A stretch of DNA of 14,705 bases. Source: JAISJU01 sp031555675. Lineage in GTDB: Bacteria; Bacteroidota; Bacteroidia; Bacteroidales; Paludibacteraceae. Position 1 is the first letter of the stretch, and each line of letters starts with the position of its first letter. The notes below the pieces were generated by a model. That model had not been told where the DNA came from and searched no databases. It saw only the letters and a list, made by a program, of their open reading frames with translations. The stretch is from the NCBI GenBank assembly GCA_031555675.1, contig JAVBUB010000081.1:1-14705 (forward strand), read 5' to 3'. The position numbers and the translations under genes were made by a program. Positions 6,716-14,604 of the stretch are shown here, in pieces.

Positions 6716-7624
6716 TTATTTTTTCTTTTCCGATTTTCCGAAAACAGAAAAGTGAATATATCTTGACGGATGTTCTTTTATATCTATTACCAACTTATTG
6801 GCGTTGTCTGTAGTATTGGTCAGATTATTATACAAAGTTTTATCATTGAGCAACAGGCCAATGCTGCCTTCATCGCTGTTAATTTTATCGGTAATGGTTT
6901 GCAAATTTTGCATGGTGGTATCAATAGTAGCCAGAGTACCTCCAATATCGGCTTTATTCAATGATTCGCTTATCTCGGAGAAGTTAGAACTTACTTTATT
7001 AAAGTCTTTTACGATAACTGGTATTTCGTTTTGCATTAAAGTGTTAAATTTACCGGTTACATGTTCTACATTACGAGCCGAAACCTCCAATGATTCCAAT
7101 GTATTTTGCAAAGCAGGTTTTTCGGCCAATGCACGTACTGCGCGCATCAGGGAATCTATTTGGGGAATGAGTTTTTGTATATCGGGGAGAATATCTTGTT
7201 CTACTGCATCAAACAGGTTTCCTGCTATGATTGAAGGAATGGTATCGCCTGCCTCATAAAATTTATTCGACAAATAATCCAGTATTATTTGTATTTTCTT
7301 AGGTCCGATCAGACCATCGTCGGTAAGTTCAAAAATAGATCCTACGGGTATTTTTACATCTTCGTTGAGTGAAACAACCACAATAAATGGTTCTTTTTGG
7401 GTGAAATCGTATATAATATCATTTACCTGCCCTATTTTATAGCCTTTTATAGTAACAGGAGCTGATTTTTCGAGTCCCTCTAATTTTTCATATTTAATAT
7501 AAAAACTGTTACTGGGAACAAATAAATTTTTACCTTTTAAATAATTGAATCCAAAAACAAGGGCACCTAAGCCCACTATAACCATAATTACATTTTTAAC
7601 TTCAAGTGTCAAATAATCTTTCAT
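6716..7624 (-). CDS. mlaD: MCE/MlaD-family lipid-transport protein
   Basis: Periplasmic substrate-binding subunit of an ABC lipid transporter (Mla-like), anchored in the inner membrane and thought to form a hexameric ring passing phospholipid between membranes. 302 aa: a short cytosolic start, one transmembrane helix (about 11-27, VIMVIVGLGALVFGFNYLKG), then an MCE domain (about 38-117) with the LEGLEKSAPVTIKGYKIGQV and TDDGLIGPKKIQIIL blocks, then a long alpha-helical region (about 140-280), as in Bacteroidota MCE proteins. The permease MlaE and ATPase MlaF are not in this window. It starts 15 bp after the amidase stop and so is probably cotranscribed. The name MlaD is by family; whether it handles phospholipid in the Mla direction is inference. 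Confidence 0.9.
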   Translation of the reverse strand: MKDYLTLEVKNVIMVIVGLGALVFGFNYLKGKNLFVPSNSFYIKYEKLEGLEKSAPVTIKGYKIGQVNDIIYDFTQKEPFIVVVSLNEDVKIPVGSIFELTDDGLIGPKKIQIILDYLSNKFYEAGDTIPSIIAGNLFDAVEQDILPDIQKLIPQIDSLMRAVRALAEKPALQNTLESLEVSARNVEHVTGKFNTLMQNEIPVIVKDFNKVSSNFSEISESLNKADIGGTLATIDTTMQNLQTITDKINSDEGSIGLLLNDKTLYNNLTNTTDNANKLVIDIKEHPSRYIHFSVFGKSEKKK

Positions 7625-7639
7625 GTCTGCTTTTATATT

Positions 7640-8770
7640 TTATTTTAATATTTTTCCATTGACAAAAGAGACAATAAAGGCTTCCGAAAAATACCTTTTT
7701 GCTTCTTTCTGATTATTCAGGGCTTCAACATAGTCTGTTGTTTCGCCATATGTATATTTATAAATATTATTTTCCTTATAATAAGTCACTTTTTTTAGTC
7801 CTTTGAATCTGGGATCGGAAGATTTTAACAGATCTTTGGACGCAAATAATTGGACTTTATAAACTTTTTGTTGATTGGTTGATGATTTCAGAGGTTCTAC
7901 TGTGCTATCTGCCACCACTTTTTGTGTTTCTTTTATGGGCTTTATATTCGTTGGAGCCGAAGTAGACACCGCACTTGCAGTTGAGCCGTTTGATTTTTTA
8001 TCGTATTGGTGCTTAAAAGTTATGAAACCATTGTAAATGGAAGTAGATAAGTCTTCTACTCCTTTAGAGGAATTCAGGTATTTTTCTTCTTCGGGATTGG
8101 AGATAAATCCTACTTCGACCAGAATACTGGGCATCGCGGTATTTTTCAACACAAGAAAACCGGCCTGGCGCACTCCCCTGTCTTTACGATTACAGTTATT
8201 GATGCATTGTGATTGCACAAACGAAGCGAGCTGGATACTTTGCTCCATATACTTATCCTGCATAAATTCGAACATGATATAGGATTCTACGGAATTGGGA
8301 TCAAATCCCTGGTATTTTTGCTCGTAGTTATCTTCCAGCAAAATTACGGCATTTTCGGTCATGGCCACTTGCAGGTTTTCTTTCGTACGGGCAACCCCGA
8401 GTGTAAATGTTTCTATTCCGGAAGCAGTAGTATTGGTCGACGAATTGGTATGTACAGAGATAAAAAGATCGGCATGTACATCATTGGCATACTTGGGACG
8501 CTCGGCTACAGTAAGGTAAACGTCTTTTTTACGGGTATAGAGAACATTGACATCCGGATTTTGTTTTTCTATTTTTTCACCTACTTTTAATGCAATAGAC
8601 AGGTTTATATCTTTTTCATCGGAAAAAGCACCTCTTGCACCAGGATCTTTGCCTCCGTGTCCGGCATCAATAACTACTGTAAACTTTTTTTGTTGCCCGG
8701 TTACGTGCATGCTAAAACCGGTCAGAAAAAAAATAAGACAGCTTATTAAATATAAATGATGTTTGTTCAT
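7640..8770 (-). CDS. N-acetylmuramoyl-L-alanine amidase with C-terminal SPOR-like domain
   Basis: Secreted zinc amidase (Amidase_3, AmiA/B/C-like) that removes the stem peptide from peptidoglycan, acting in cell separation. I start at the ATG at 8770 (376 aa), not the in-frame one at 8800: the shorter form begins MNKHHLYLISCLIFFL, a clean signal peptide ending near VTGQ (about 25). In this numbering the zinc ligands are His38 (VVIDAGHGGKDPGA), Glu52 (DEKDINLS) and His107 (FISVHTNS), and the catalytic Glu219 lies in SILVEVGFISN. A helical insertion at about 133-190 sits where AmiB-like enzymes carry an autoinhibitory helix, suggesting control by an activator (inference). A Ser/Thr/Pro/Lys-rich linker (260-300) leads to a SPOR-like domain (302-376, from KVYKVQLFAS), which in known cases binds denuded septal glycan. 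It heads a two-gene unit with mlaD and is divergent from lptD. Confidence 0.93.
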   Translation of the reverse strand: MNKHHLYLISCLIFFLTGFSMHVTGQQKKFTVVIDAGHGGKDPGARGAFSDEKDINLSIALKVGEKIEKQNPDVNVLYTRKKDVYLTVAERPKYANDVHADLFISVHTNSSTNTTASGIETFTLGVARTKENLQVAMTENAVILLEDNYEQKYQGFDPNSVESYIMFEFMQDKYMEQSIQLASFVQSQCINNCNRKDRGVRQAGFLVLKNTAMPSILVEVGFISNPEEEKYLNSSKGVEDLSTSIYNGFITFKHQYDKKSNGSTASAVSTSAPTNIKPIKETQKVVADSTVEPLKSSTNQQKVYKVQLFASKDLLKSSDPRFKGLKKVTYYKENNIYKYTYGETTDYVEALNNQKEAKRYFSEAFIVSFVNGKILK

Positions 8771-8857
8771 TGCTTTATTAATTTTAAAAGAAATATCCAT
8801 TTAATCTTTAGATATTTCAAATAAAATAAGGTTTAATCCGTTAGCTTAAAAAGCTTA

Positions 8858-8888
8858 CAAAGATAATTAAATAAGGTAATGTAAAAAA
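8858..8888 (-). promoter_or_regulatory. Candidate promoter of the amidase-mlaD unit
   Basis: On the minus strand TATCTTTG (8865 down to 8858) fits the -7 TAnnTTTG box; 19 bp further upstream lies TTTT (8888 to 8885), a 3-of-4 match to the -33 TTTG. The leader to the ATG at 8770 would be about 80 nt and contains a small palindrome (AGCTT AAA AAGCT) near 8844-8856. The -7 match is good and the -33 match is weak. Confidence 0.42.
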
Positions 8889-8962
8889 TGAAATCTAAAG
8901 AAACTTGGTAATAATGAAGTATAAGATTGTATAAAACGACATACTTAATGACTAAAACTCTC

Positions 8963-9007
8963 AAGGTTTATTTCAATAAGTTAGGAAATAATTTCTTTCT
9001 AAACCTT
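8963..9007. repeat. Inverted repeat in front of lptD, possible operator
   Basis: AAGGTTTA (8963-8970) and TAAACCTT (9000-9007) are exact reverse complements with a 29-bp spacer, which itself holds a smaller imperfect inverted repeat (TTAGGAAA with TTTCTAA). It overlaps the -33 area and ends just before the candidate -7 box of lptD. This position suits an operator, but in AT-rich DNA such short arms can occur by chance. Confidence 0.35.
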
Positions 9008-9023
9008 TAATTTATTAGTTTTG
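8992..9023 (+). promoter_or_regulatory. Candidate promoter of lptD
   Basis: TAGTTTTG at 9016-9023 fits the -7 TAnnTTTG box exactly; TTTC at 8992-8995, 20 bp upstream, is a 3-of-4 match to the -33 TTTG. Transcription would begin near 9029, about 20 nt before the ATG at 9050. Distance and orientation are right for the Bacteroidota sigma factor. Confidence 0.5.
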
Positions 9024-9049
9024 CAAACTATTAATTCAGCAATCGAAGG

Positions 9050-11743
9050 ATGTATTCTATTTTCATTAGAAACTACATAAATAAAAAATATATCTGTTTG
9101 TTAGTTCTTGTTACATTGTGCTTTACACAGGCATTTGGACAGGAAACTGTTGCATCCGCAAATTCTATACAAACGCCTTCGAATATTTCTTTATCTTCTC
9201 CAGCCGACTCCATCAAACTAAAACCGGATTCGATATCCAAACCTAGGAAAAAAAGCGCTATTGATGCTGTTATCGATTATCAGGCTTCGGATTCCATTGT
9301 GTTTTTTTCTAATGGTAAGGGATTTTTATATGGTAAGGCTACGGTCGATTATAAAGAGATTCAATTAAAAGCAGAGTATATAGAAATGGACATGGACAGT
9401 TCGCTTGTGTATGCTTCGGGGGTAAAAGATTCGGTGGGAGATATTATCGGCAGTCCGGTTTTTAAAGAGGGAAGCGAAACATATGAATCTCGAACGATAA
9501 AATATAATTTTGAAACGAAAAAGGGTTATATACAGCATGTGGTAACACAACAGGGTGAAGGGTATGTAGTGAGCGAAAGAACAAAAAAAACGGCAGATGA
9601 CATGCTTTACATGCAGGATGGAAGGTATACAACCTGTTCTAATCATGAGCATCCGCACTTTTACCTGAACCTTACCAAGGCCAAAGTCAAGCCCAAATCG
9701 TACATTGCCACAGGGCCGGCCTACCTGGTAATGGAAGATGTGCCGTTACCGTTGGCCATTCCGTTTGGTTATTTTCCGTTTACAGATTCTTATTCTTCGG
9801 GAATTATTATGCCAAGCTACGGGGACGAACTAACCCGCGGTTTTTTCTTAAGGGATGGAGGATATTATTTTGCATTAAGTGATTATATTGATTTCGCATT
9901 AACGGGAGATATTTATACGAAAGGTTCCTGGGCAGTAAGAGGGGCTTCTTCTTATGTAAAAAGATATAAATACCATGGCAGCTTTAATGCCAGTTATATG
10001 GTAACTATAGATGGAGAAAAAGATATAGAGGGCTACCAAAAGTATAAGGACTTTAGTTTTGGATGGACGCACGATCAAGATCCTAAAGCTAACTTATACA
10101 GGACATTGAAGGCTAGTGTAAATTTCACTACCAGTAGTTATGCACGAAATAATGTTTCAACTCGTAATAACCCTGAAAAACTTTCAGAAAATACTAAAAT
10201 GTCTAGTATTGTACTTACCCAACGTATACCCAACGTTCCACTGAGCTTTAATATGACTACCGGTATCAACCAACGCACGCAAGACTCTACTATTACTCTT
10301 ATGTTACCCGATTTAAATATATCTTTGAGCAGGATATACCCTTTTAAAAGAAAAAATGCCATAGGCAAAGAGCGCTTCTACGAAAAGATATCGCTCAGTT
10401 ATACCGGATATTTAAAAAATGACATCACTACGAAAGAAGATAAATTTTCGGATGCCACCTGGAACAAGGACTGGGATAAAGGCATGTCTCACAAAGTTCC
10501 GATAAGCGCTTCTTTTCCGTTATTCAAATATATTACCATCAGTCCGAGTATTAATTTTAATGACTATTTTTATTTTTCGGCTGTTGACCAATCGTGGGAT
10601 ATAGATAGTCAAACCGCAGTGTTGGATACCACTTACGGATTTAAAAATTTATATGATTTTAGTGCCAGTATATCGGCTTTAACTAAACTTTATGTTTTTT
10701 TCAAACCTCTTCCGGCTATTTTTGGTGAAAAAATCAATATGGTGCGTTGGGTATTGACACCTACCATAAATTTTTCTACACATCCTGACTTGAGTTATCA
10801 AAACTGGTCCAGCTATGTTAAAACTTTCCCCAATGGCGAGCAGATGGTTATTCCTTATAATAGATATTACAATCCAAAATTAGGATTAGCCAGTCCCGAG
10901 TATGGGAAATCCGGTAGTATCAGCTTCACACTGGCCAATAACCTGGAAATGAAAGTGAAATCAAAAAACGATAGTACCGGCATAAAAAAAATAAGTCTGA
11001 TCGATAACTTTGATGTCTTCGGTGCTTACAATTTAATGGCAGACTCAATTAATTGGTCTGATTTCATGGCCAACTTGCGTTTGAAATTCACAGATAAATT
11101 CGGCATTAGCCTGAGTGGCGCTTTCGACCCGTATGAATACCAGCTGGATCCAAATGGCAATCCTTATAAGGTAAATGACTTACGCTGGAACAACGGAAAG
11201 TTTCCTCAATTGATAGGAACCAATACTTCTTTTTCATATACTTTTAATAACGATACCTTTAAAAAGAAAAAGAAAGAAGAAGAAGCTGATCAATCGGCAG
11301 AAACAGAAAAAACGGAAGAAACGGAAGCATCGCTTCTGAATCCAAAGAAAGAGAAGAAAGAATTGACCACAGACGGTTATGCAAAATTTGAAATGCCTTG
11401 GAGCTTAGGTTTTAATTATTCATTGCGGTACGGCAGGTCTGACTTTAATAAAGATGAAATGCAATATAATTTAGCGTTTAGTCATAACATCGGCTTTACC
11501 GGAAGTCTATCTCTTACCCAGAAGTGGCACTTTTCTTTTTCGGCTGATTATGACATAACAAATGATATGATCAATTATACAAGCTGTAGTATAAGCCGTG
11601 ACTTGCACTGCTGGTCTATGACGGCCAGCATTGTTCCTATTGGCCTTTATACTTCCTACACATTTACTGTTCGCATCAAATCGAGTCTGTTGCAGGATTT
11701 GAAATATGAGCAAAGGAGTAATTCTTCGCCAAGCGTGTGGTAA
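9050..11743 (+). CDS. lptD: Outer-membrane LPS-assembly protein LptD (OstA/Imp family, Bacteroidota type)
   Basis: Outer-membrane translocon that inserts lipopolysaccharide or lipooligosaccharide into the outer leaflet, working with LptE and the Lpt bridge. 897 aa. A signal peptide (about 1-30, ending AFGQ) precedes a periplasmic beta-jellyroll OstA-like domain (about 80-230: SIVFFSNGKGFLYGKA, LKAEYIEMD, then GRYTTCSNHEHPHFYL). Next come the LPLAIPFGYFPF and SSGIIMPSYGDE blocks, typical of the jellyroll-barrel junction, and a large beta-barrel of alternating aromatic strands to the end. The mature protein has only three cysteines (196, 846, 854), unlike the four-cysteine, two-disulfide E. coli LptD. 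A Lys/Glu-rich low-complexity insert spans residues 738-771. It is divergent from the amidase-mlaD pair. The alternative, a non-LPS OstA-like barrel, is less likely given the conserved junction. LptE is not in the window. Confidence 0.88.
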   Translation: MYSIFIRNYINKKYICLLVLVTLCFTQAFGQETVASANSIQTPSNISLSSPADSIKLKPDSISKPRKKSAIDAVIDYQASDSIVFFSNGKGFLYGKATVDYKEIQLKAEYIEMDMDSSLVYASGVKDSVGDIIGSPVFKEGSETYESRTIKYNFETKKGYIQHVVTQQGEGYVVSERTKKTADDMLYMQDGRYTTCSNHEHPHFYLNLTKAKVKPKSYIATGPAYLVMEDVPLPLAIPFGYFPFTDSYSSGIIMPSYGDELTRGFFLRDGGYYFALSDYIDFALTGDIYTKGSWAVRGASSYVKRYKYHGSFNASYMVTIDGEKDIEGYQKYKDFSFGWTHDQDPKANLYRTLKASVNFTTSSYARNNVSTRNNPEKLSENTKMSSIVLTQRIPNVPLSFNMTTGINQRTQDSTITLMLPDLNISLSRIYPFKRKNAIGKERFYEKISLSYTGYLKNDITTKEDKFSDATWNKDWDKGMSHKVPISASFPLFKYITISPSINFNDYFYFSAVDQSWDIDSQTAVLDTTYGFKNLYDFSASISALTKLYVFFKPLPAIFGEKINMVRWVLTPTINFSTHPDLSYQNWSSYVKTFPNGEQMVIPYNRYYNPKLGLASPEYGKSGSISFTLANNLEMKVKSKNDSTGIKKISLIDNFDVFGAYNLMADSINWSDFMANLRLKFTDKFGISLSGAFDPYEYQLDPNGNPYKVNDLRWNNGKFPQLIGTNTSFSYTFNNDTFKKKKKEEEADQSAETEKTEETEASLLNPKKEKKELTTDGYAKFEMPWSLGFNYSLRYGRSDFNKDEMQYNLAFSHNIGFTGSLSLTQKWHFSFSADYDITNDMINYTSCSISRDLHCWSMTASIVPIGLYTSYTFTVRIKSSLLQDLKYEQRSNSSPSVW

Positions 11744-11765
11744 ATTCAAAAATAATTACATGATC

Positions 11766-14537
11766 TTACCGTACCCGTTTTAGATAATCGGTAGGGTTTT
11801 CGCCATAATACTCTTTAAAGCATTTGGTAAAATAAGACGGTGATGTGAAGCCTACATCATACGTTACTTCGGAAATGCTCAAGTCGGTAGTGGAAAGTAA
11901 ATGATGTGCTTTTTTCAAACGCATGATCCTTAACAACTCATTGGGGGAGTAATTGGTCAGTGATTTTATTTTGCGGTACAACTGGGTACGTGAAAGTCCT
12001 ATTTGCTGACCAAGGTCTTCGACATTAAGGCTGGAATCGGACATGTTTTTTTCTATTAAGTCTTTCACTTTTTGCAGAAAGGATTTATCTACATTACTAA
12101 GTTCTTCTTTGTCTTCTCCTGTCCATATATTTTCCCGGAATAGTTCTTTGAGGTGTTTACGGCTTTCTATGAGGTTATTAACACGTACTTCGAGCACATC
12201 GGAGTTAAAAGGTTTGGCAATGTAATCATCGGCACCGCTTTTAAAGCCTTCTATTCGCTGCTCGTCCATAGAATAGGCCGTGAGCAATATCACAGGTATA
12301 TGGCTGGTAGAAAGTTCCTCTTTGAGTTTACGGCAGAGCTCAACACCGTTGATTTTAGGCATCATTACATCGCTAATCACAATATCCGGAATATATTTAA
12401 CAGCCTTTTTGAGTCCTTCTTCACCGTCAGCAGCTTCGATAATGGTATAATGATGGTGCAACACGGATTTTATATAAGCACGTATATCAATATTATCGTC
12501 AACAACGAGTATCAAGGGTTTGTTTTCGCTCCGTTCTTCATCAAACATGTGTAGAGAAGGAGGTTCGTTTTCCGTCGTTTCGGAGACGGAAATTTCGTGT
12601 GGCTGATAATGATTACTATCTTCCTGCTTAATATTATTTTTTTGAAGAAACGGAATGGTAACAGTAAAAGTTGTCCAACCATTGGGCAAACTATCTGCCG
12701 AAATTTGTCCTTCGTGTAGCTCTACCAGCGCTTTTGTCAGCGCCAACCCGATGCCGGAACCTGCAAAACGGGAATCGACTTGGTAAAAGCGGTCAAAAAT
12801 GTGTTTGATATCTTCTTCGGAGAGCCCTTTTCCTAAGTTAGATACTTTTATAACAGCATAATCTGCATTGTTTTCTTGTTTTTTATCCAAACTAACGGCA
12901 ATGCTTCCTTTTTCGGGCGTAAATTTAAAGGCATTGGAAAGTAGATTAAAATAGATGCGTTCTATTTTTTCTATGTCTATAGTCATTTCAAAACTATTAC
13001 CGGAAAGTATTTCGGCATTAAAATAGAGGTGTCTTTTCCTGGCTATTTCAGAAAAGGATTCGTTCCATTCCACGAATTGTTTTTTTAAATCGTACTGGCC
13101 TAAATCGAGATTTAGCTTTCCGTTTTCATATTTCCTGAAATCAACAATCTGGTCGATCAGTTTCAATAAAACGGCAATATTTTTTTGTACGAGTGTAAGC
13201 AAACGCCGTTGTTCTTGGTTTATGGTCTTATCTGCCAGCAATGAGCTTACGGGACCTGATATGAGTGTTAGAGGCGTACGAAATTCGTGAGATATATTGG
13301 TAAAGAAAACGAGTTTGGCATGGGTAGCTTCTTCTAGTTGTTTTGAAAGTAAAATAAGCTGATCCCGTTGTTGTTCGAGCAGGTTTTTCTGGGTATTGAT
13401 TTCCTGATTTCGCTTTTCCAGCTCGTTATTCAGGCGGTTTTTAGAGCGGTAGGCTTTTATCAGAAAAAATAGGAATACGATAAACAAAAACACAATAAAG
13501 GTTACGCTCAAAAGCAGGTATCGTTGTGTGGTATATTGTGTAATGTAATTGTCGACCTGGTTATCGAGGAAACTGATTTTATTTTCCTGCTCAATAATAA
13601 CATCGGTCTGGAGTTTGAGCACTTTGGCATTTGTAGTGTCAACAATGTTGGTATAAAGGGGATTGTTCCTTTTAAATGGTTTTCCTTGCAGGATATTCAG
13701 GGCTAACTGAATAATCTGGTCCCCGCTGGTAGGATAAATAAAGGTGGCTTTGAGTCTGCCTTCGAGGACTTGTTCTATGCCGCCGTTTTTTCCGGGAAGG
13801 GCATCTATGCCTATAAAATAGATATCCTTGGCTTTGTTGTGTTCTTTGGCCACGTTGTAGGCTCCTATAGCCATACGGTCGTTATGGGCAAAAACGAGGT
13901 CGATGTCGGAGAAACGAGCCAGAGCTTCTTCCATTTTATTTTCTGCCACATCTTTGAGCCAGGCGCCATCTGCCTGATATAGGAGTTTTATTCCGGCATA
14001 ATGGCTGATAACGCTATAAAATCCCTGATGACGTTCGGTGGCAGGTGTTGATCCTTCCAATCCTTTTATTTCCACTACATTTCCTTCGCCTTTCAACAGT
14101 TTGGCCACATAGTTGCCTACTTCTTTGCCAATCTGATAATTATCGGCACCTATAAAGGCTGTATACCGGTCGGACAGTATTTTACGGTCGACGAGTATTA
14201 CGGGTATTCCCGCGTTATACGCTTTCTCGATAATGGGTGTAACGGGTGCGGCTTTATTGGGTGAAACAATAATTAAATTAACTTTTTTATCTATGAACTC
14301 CTGAATGTCCCTGATTTGCTTTTCGGTATCGTCTACAGCGGTTTTAATATCCAACTCAACACCTTGGTGCAACAGGGCTTCGTGCTTCATTTCGGTGTTC
14401 ATTTTATGGCGCCATTCGTCGTCGCTGCACTGGGATACGCCAATGAGGTAATGGGTTGTTTTTTGTTTGCAGGAAATGGACAAACAACAAAGTATTCCGA
14501 AGAATATATAAGGCAATATGTGTGTTATCTTTTTCAT
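11766..14537 (-). CDS. Hybrid two-component system protein (HTCS) with periplasmic sugar-binding-like sensor and AraC output
   Basis: A whole two-component pathway in one 923-aa polypeptide, as used by Bacteroidota to control polysaccharide utilisation genes. N-terminal signal/anchor (1-23, ending SISC), then a LacI/ribose-binding-protein-like sensor (about 29-315; GVSQCSDDEWRHKMNTEM, LIIVSPNKAAPVTP, IPVILVDRK, AHNDRMAIGAY, FIGIDALPG). One transmembrane helix (340-361) and a coiled coil (364-405) lead to HisKA with His417 (NISHEFRTPL), then HATPase_c (N-box NLLSNAFKF 531-539, GSGIGLAL 593-600). The receiver has Asp680/681, phosphoacceptor Asp723, Thr753 and Lys775, and an AraC-type helix-turn-helix ends the protein (about 830-923). 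The G1 box reads NLGKG rather than DxGxG. The architecture matches the fructose-sensing BT1754 of B. thetaiotaomicron, so a monosaccharide ligand is likely but not proven. Cys23 could be lipidated. No susC/susD gene is adjacent; it converges on lptD with a 22-bp gap. Confidence 0.95.
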   Translation of the reverse strand: MKKITHILPYIFFGILCCLSISCKQKTTHYLIGVSQCSDDEWRHKMNTEMKHEALLHQGVELDIKTAVDDTEKQIRDIQEFIDKKVNLIIVSPNKAAPVTPIIEKAYNAGIPVILVDRKILSDRYTAFIGADNYQIGKEVGNYVAKLLKGEGNVVEIKGLEGSTPATERHQGFYSVISHYAGIKLLYQADGAWLKDVAENKMEEALARFSDIDLVFAHNDRMAIGAYNVAKEHNKAKDIYFIGIDALPGKNGGIEQVLEGRLKATFIYPTSGDQIIQLALNILQGKPFKRNNPLYTNIVDTTNAKVLKLQTDVIIEQENKISFLDNQVDNYITQYTTQRYLLLSVTFIVFLFIVFLFFLIKAYRSKNRLNNELEKRNQEINTQKNLLEQQRDQLILLSKQLEEATHAKLVFFTNISHEFRTPLTLISGPVSSLLADKTINQEQRRLLTLVQKNIAVLLKLIDQIVDFRKYENGKLNLDLGQYDLKKQFVEWNESFSEIARKRHLYFNAEILSGNSFEMTIDIEKIERIYFNLLSNAFKFTPEKGSIAVSLDKKQENNADYAVIKVSNLGKGLSEEDIKHIFDRFYQVDSRFAGSGIGLALTKALVELHEGQISADSLPNGWTTFTVTIPFLQKNNIKQEDSNHYQPHEISVSETTENEPPSLHMFDEERSENKPLILVVDDNIDIRAYIKSVLHHHYTIIEAADGEEGLKKAVKYIPDIVISDVMMPKINGVELCRKLKEELSTSHIPVILLTAYSMDEQRIEGFKSGADDYIAKPFNSDVLEVRVNNLIESRKHLKELFRENIWTGEDKEELSNVDKSFLQKVKDLIEKNMSDSSLNVEDLGQQIGLSRTQLYRKIKSLTNYSPNELLRIMRLKKAHHLLSTTDLSISEVTYDVGFTSPSYFTKCFKEYYGENPTDYLKRVR

Positions 14538-14577
14538 TTTTATAAAGAAAAAGAGATTTTTGTGTAGGGAATTTTAA

Positions 14578-14604
14578 TTTTGGTTTATGAAGTTTTGGTT
14601 TATG
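14578..14604. repeat. 15-bp-period tandem repeat upstream of the HTCS gene
   Basis: TTTTGGTTTATG occurs at 14578-14589 and 14593-14604, separated by AAG, so the unit is 15 bp. The right copy includes the stop codon of the partial toxin gene (14600-14602), and the left copy carries a second in-frame TAA (14585-14587). The repeat lies 40-70 bp upstream of the HTCS start codon, where a tandem-site AraC-type regulator could bind, or it may be a simple slippage duplication. Confidence 0.7.

Noticed and set aside
6798..7259. 153-codon rightward open frame inside mlaD
   Set aside because: Antisense to a clear MCE protein; low-complexity Ser/Leu/Val composition and no recognisable family.
8771..8800. 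Upstream start of the amidase adding 10 residues
   Set aside because: The internal Met gives a standard signal peptide with a basic n-region directly before the hydrophobic core.
11261..11362. A/G-rich stretch in lptD as a simple-repeat or frameshift site
   Set aside because: The frame stays open through it and the encoded charged loop is consistent with an extramembrane insert; the repeats are irregular.
11744..11800. Possible terminator between lptD and the HTCS gene (TACCG...CGGTA followed by GGGTTTT)
   Set aside because: Only 5 bp pair around a long loop, and the arms lie inside the HTCS coding end; too weak to call.
12153..12554. 133-codon rightward open frame inside the HTCS gene
   Set aside because: Antisense to the receiver domain coding region, with no recognisable motifs.
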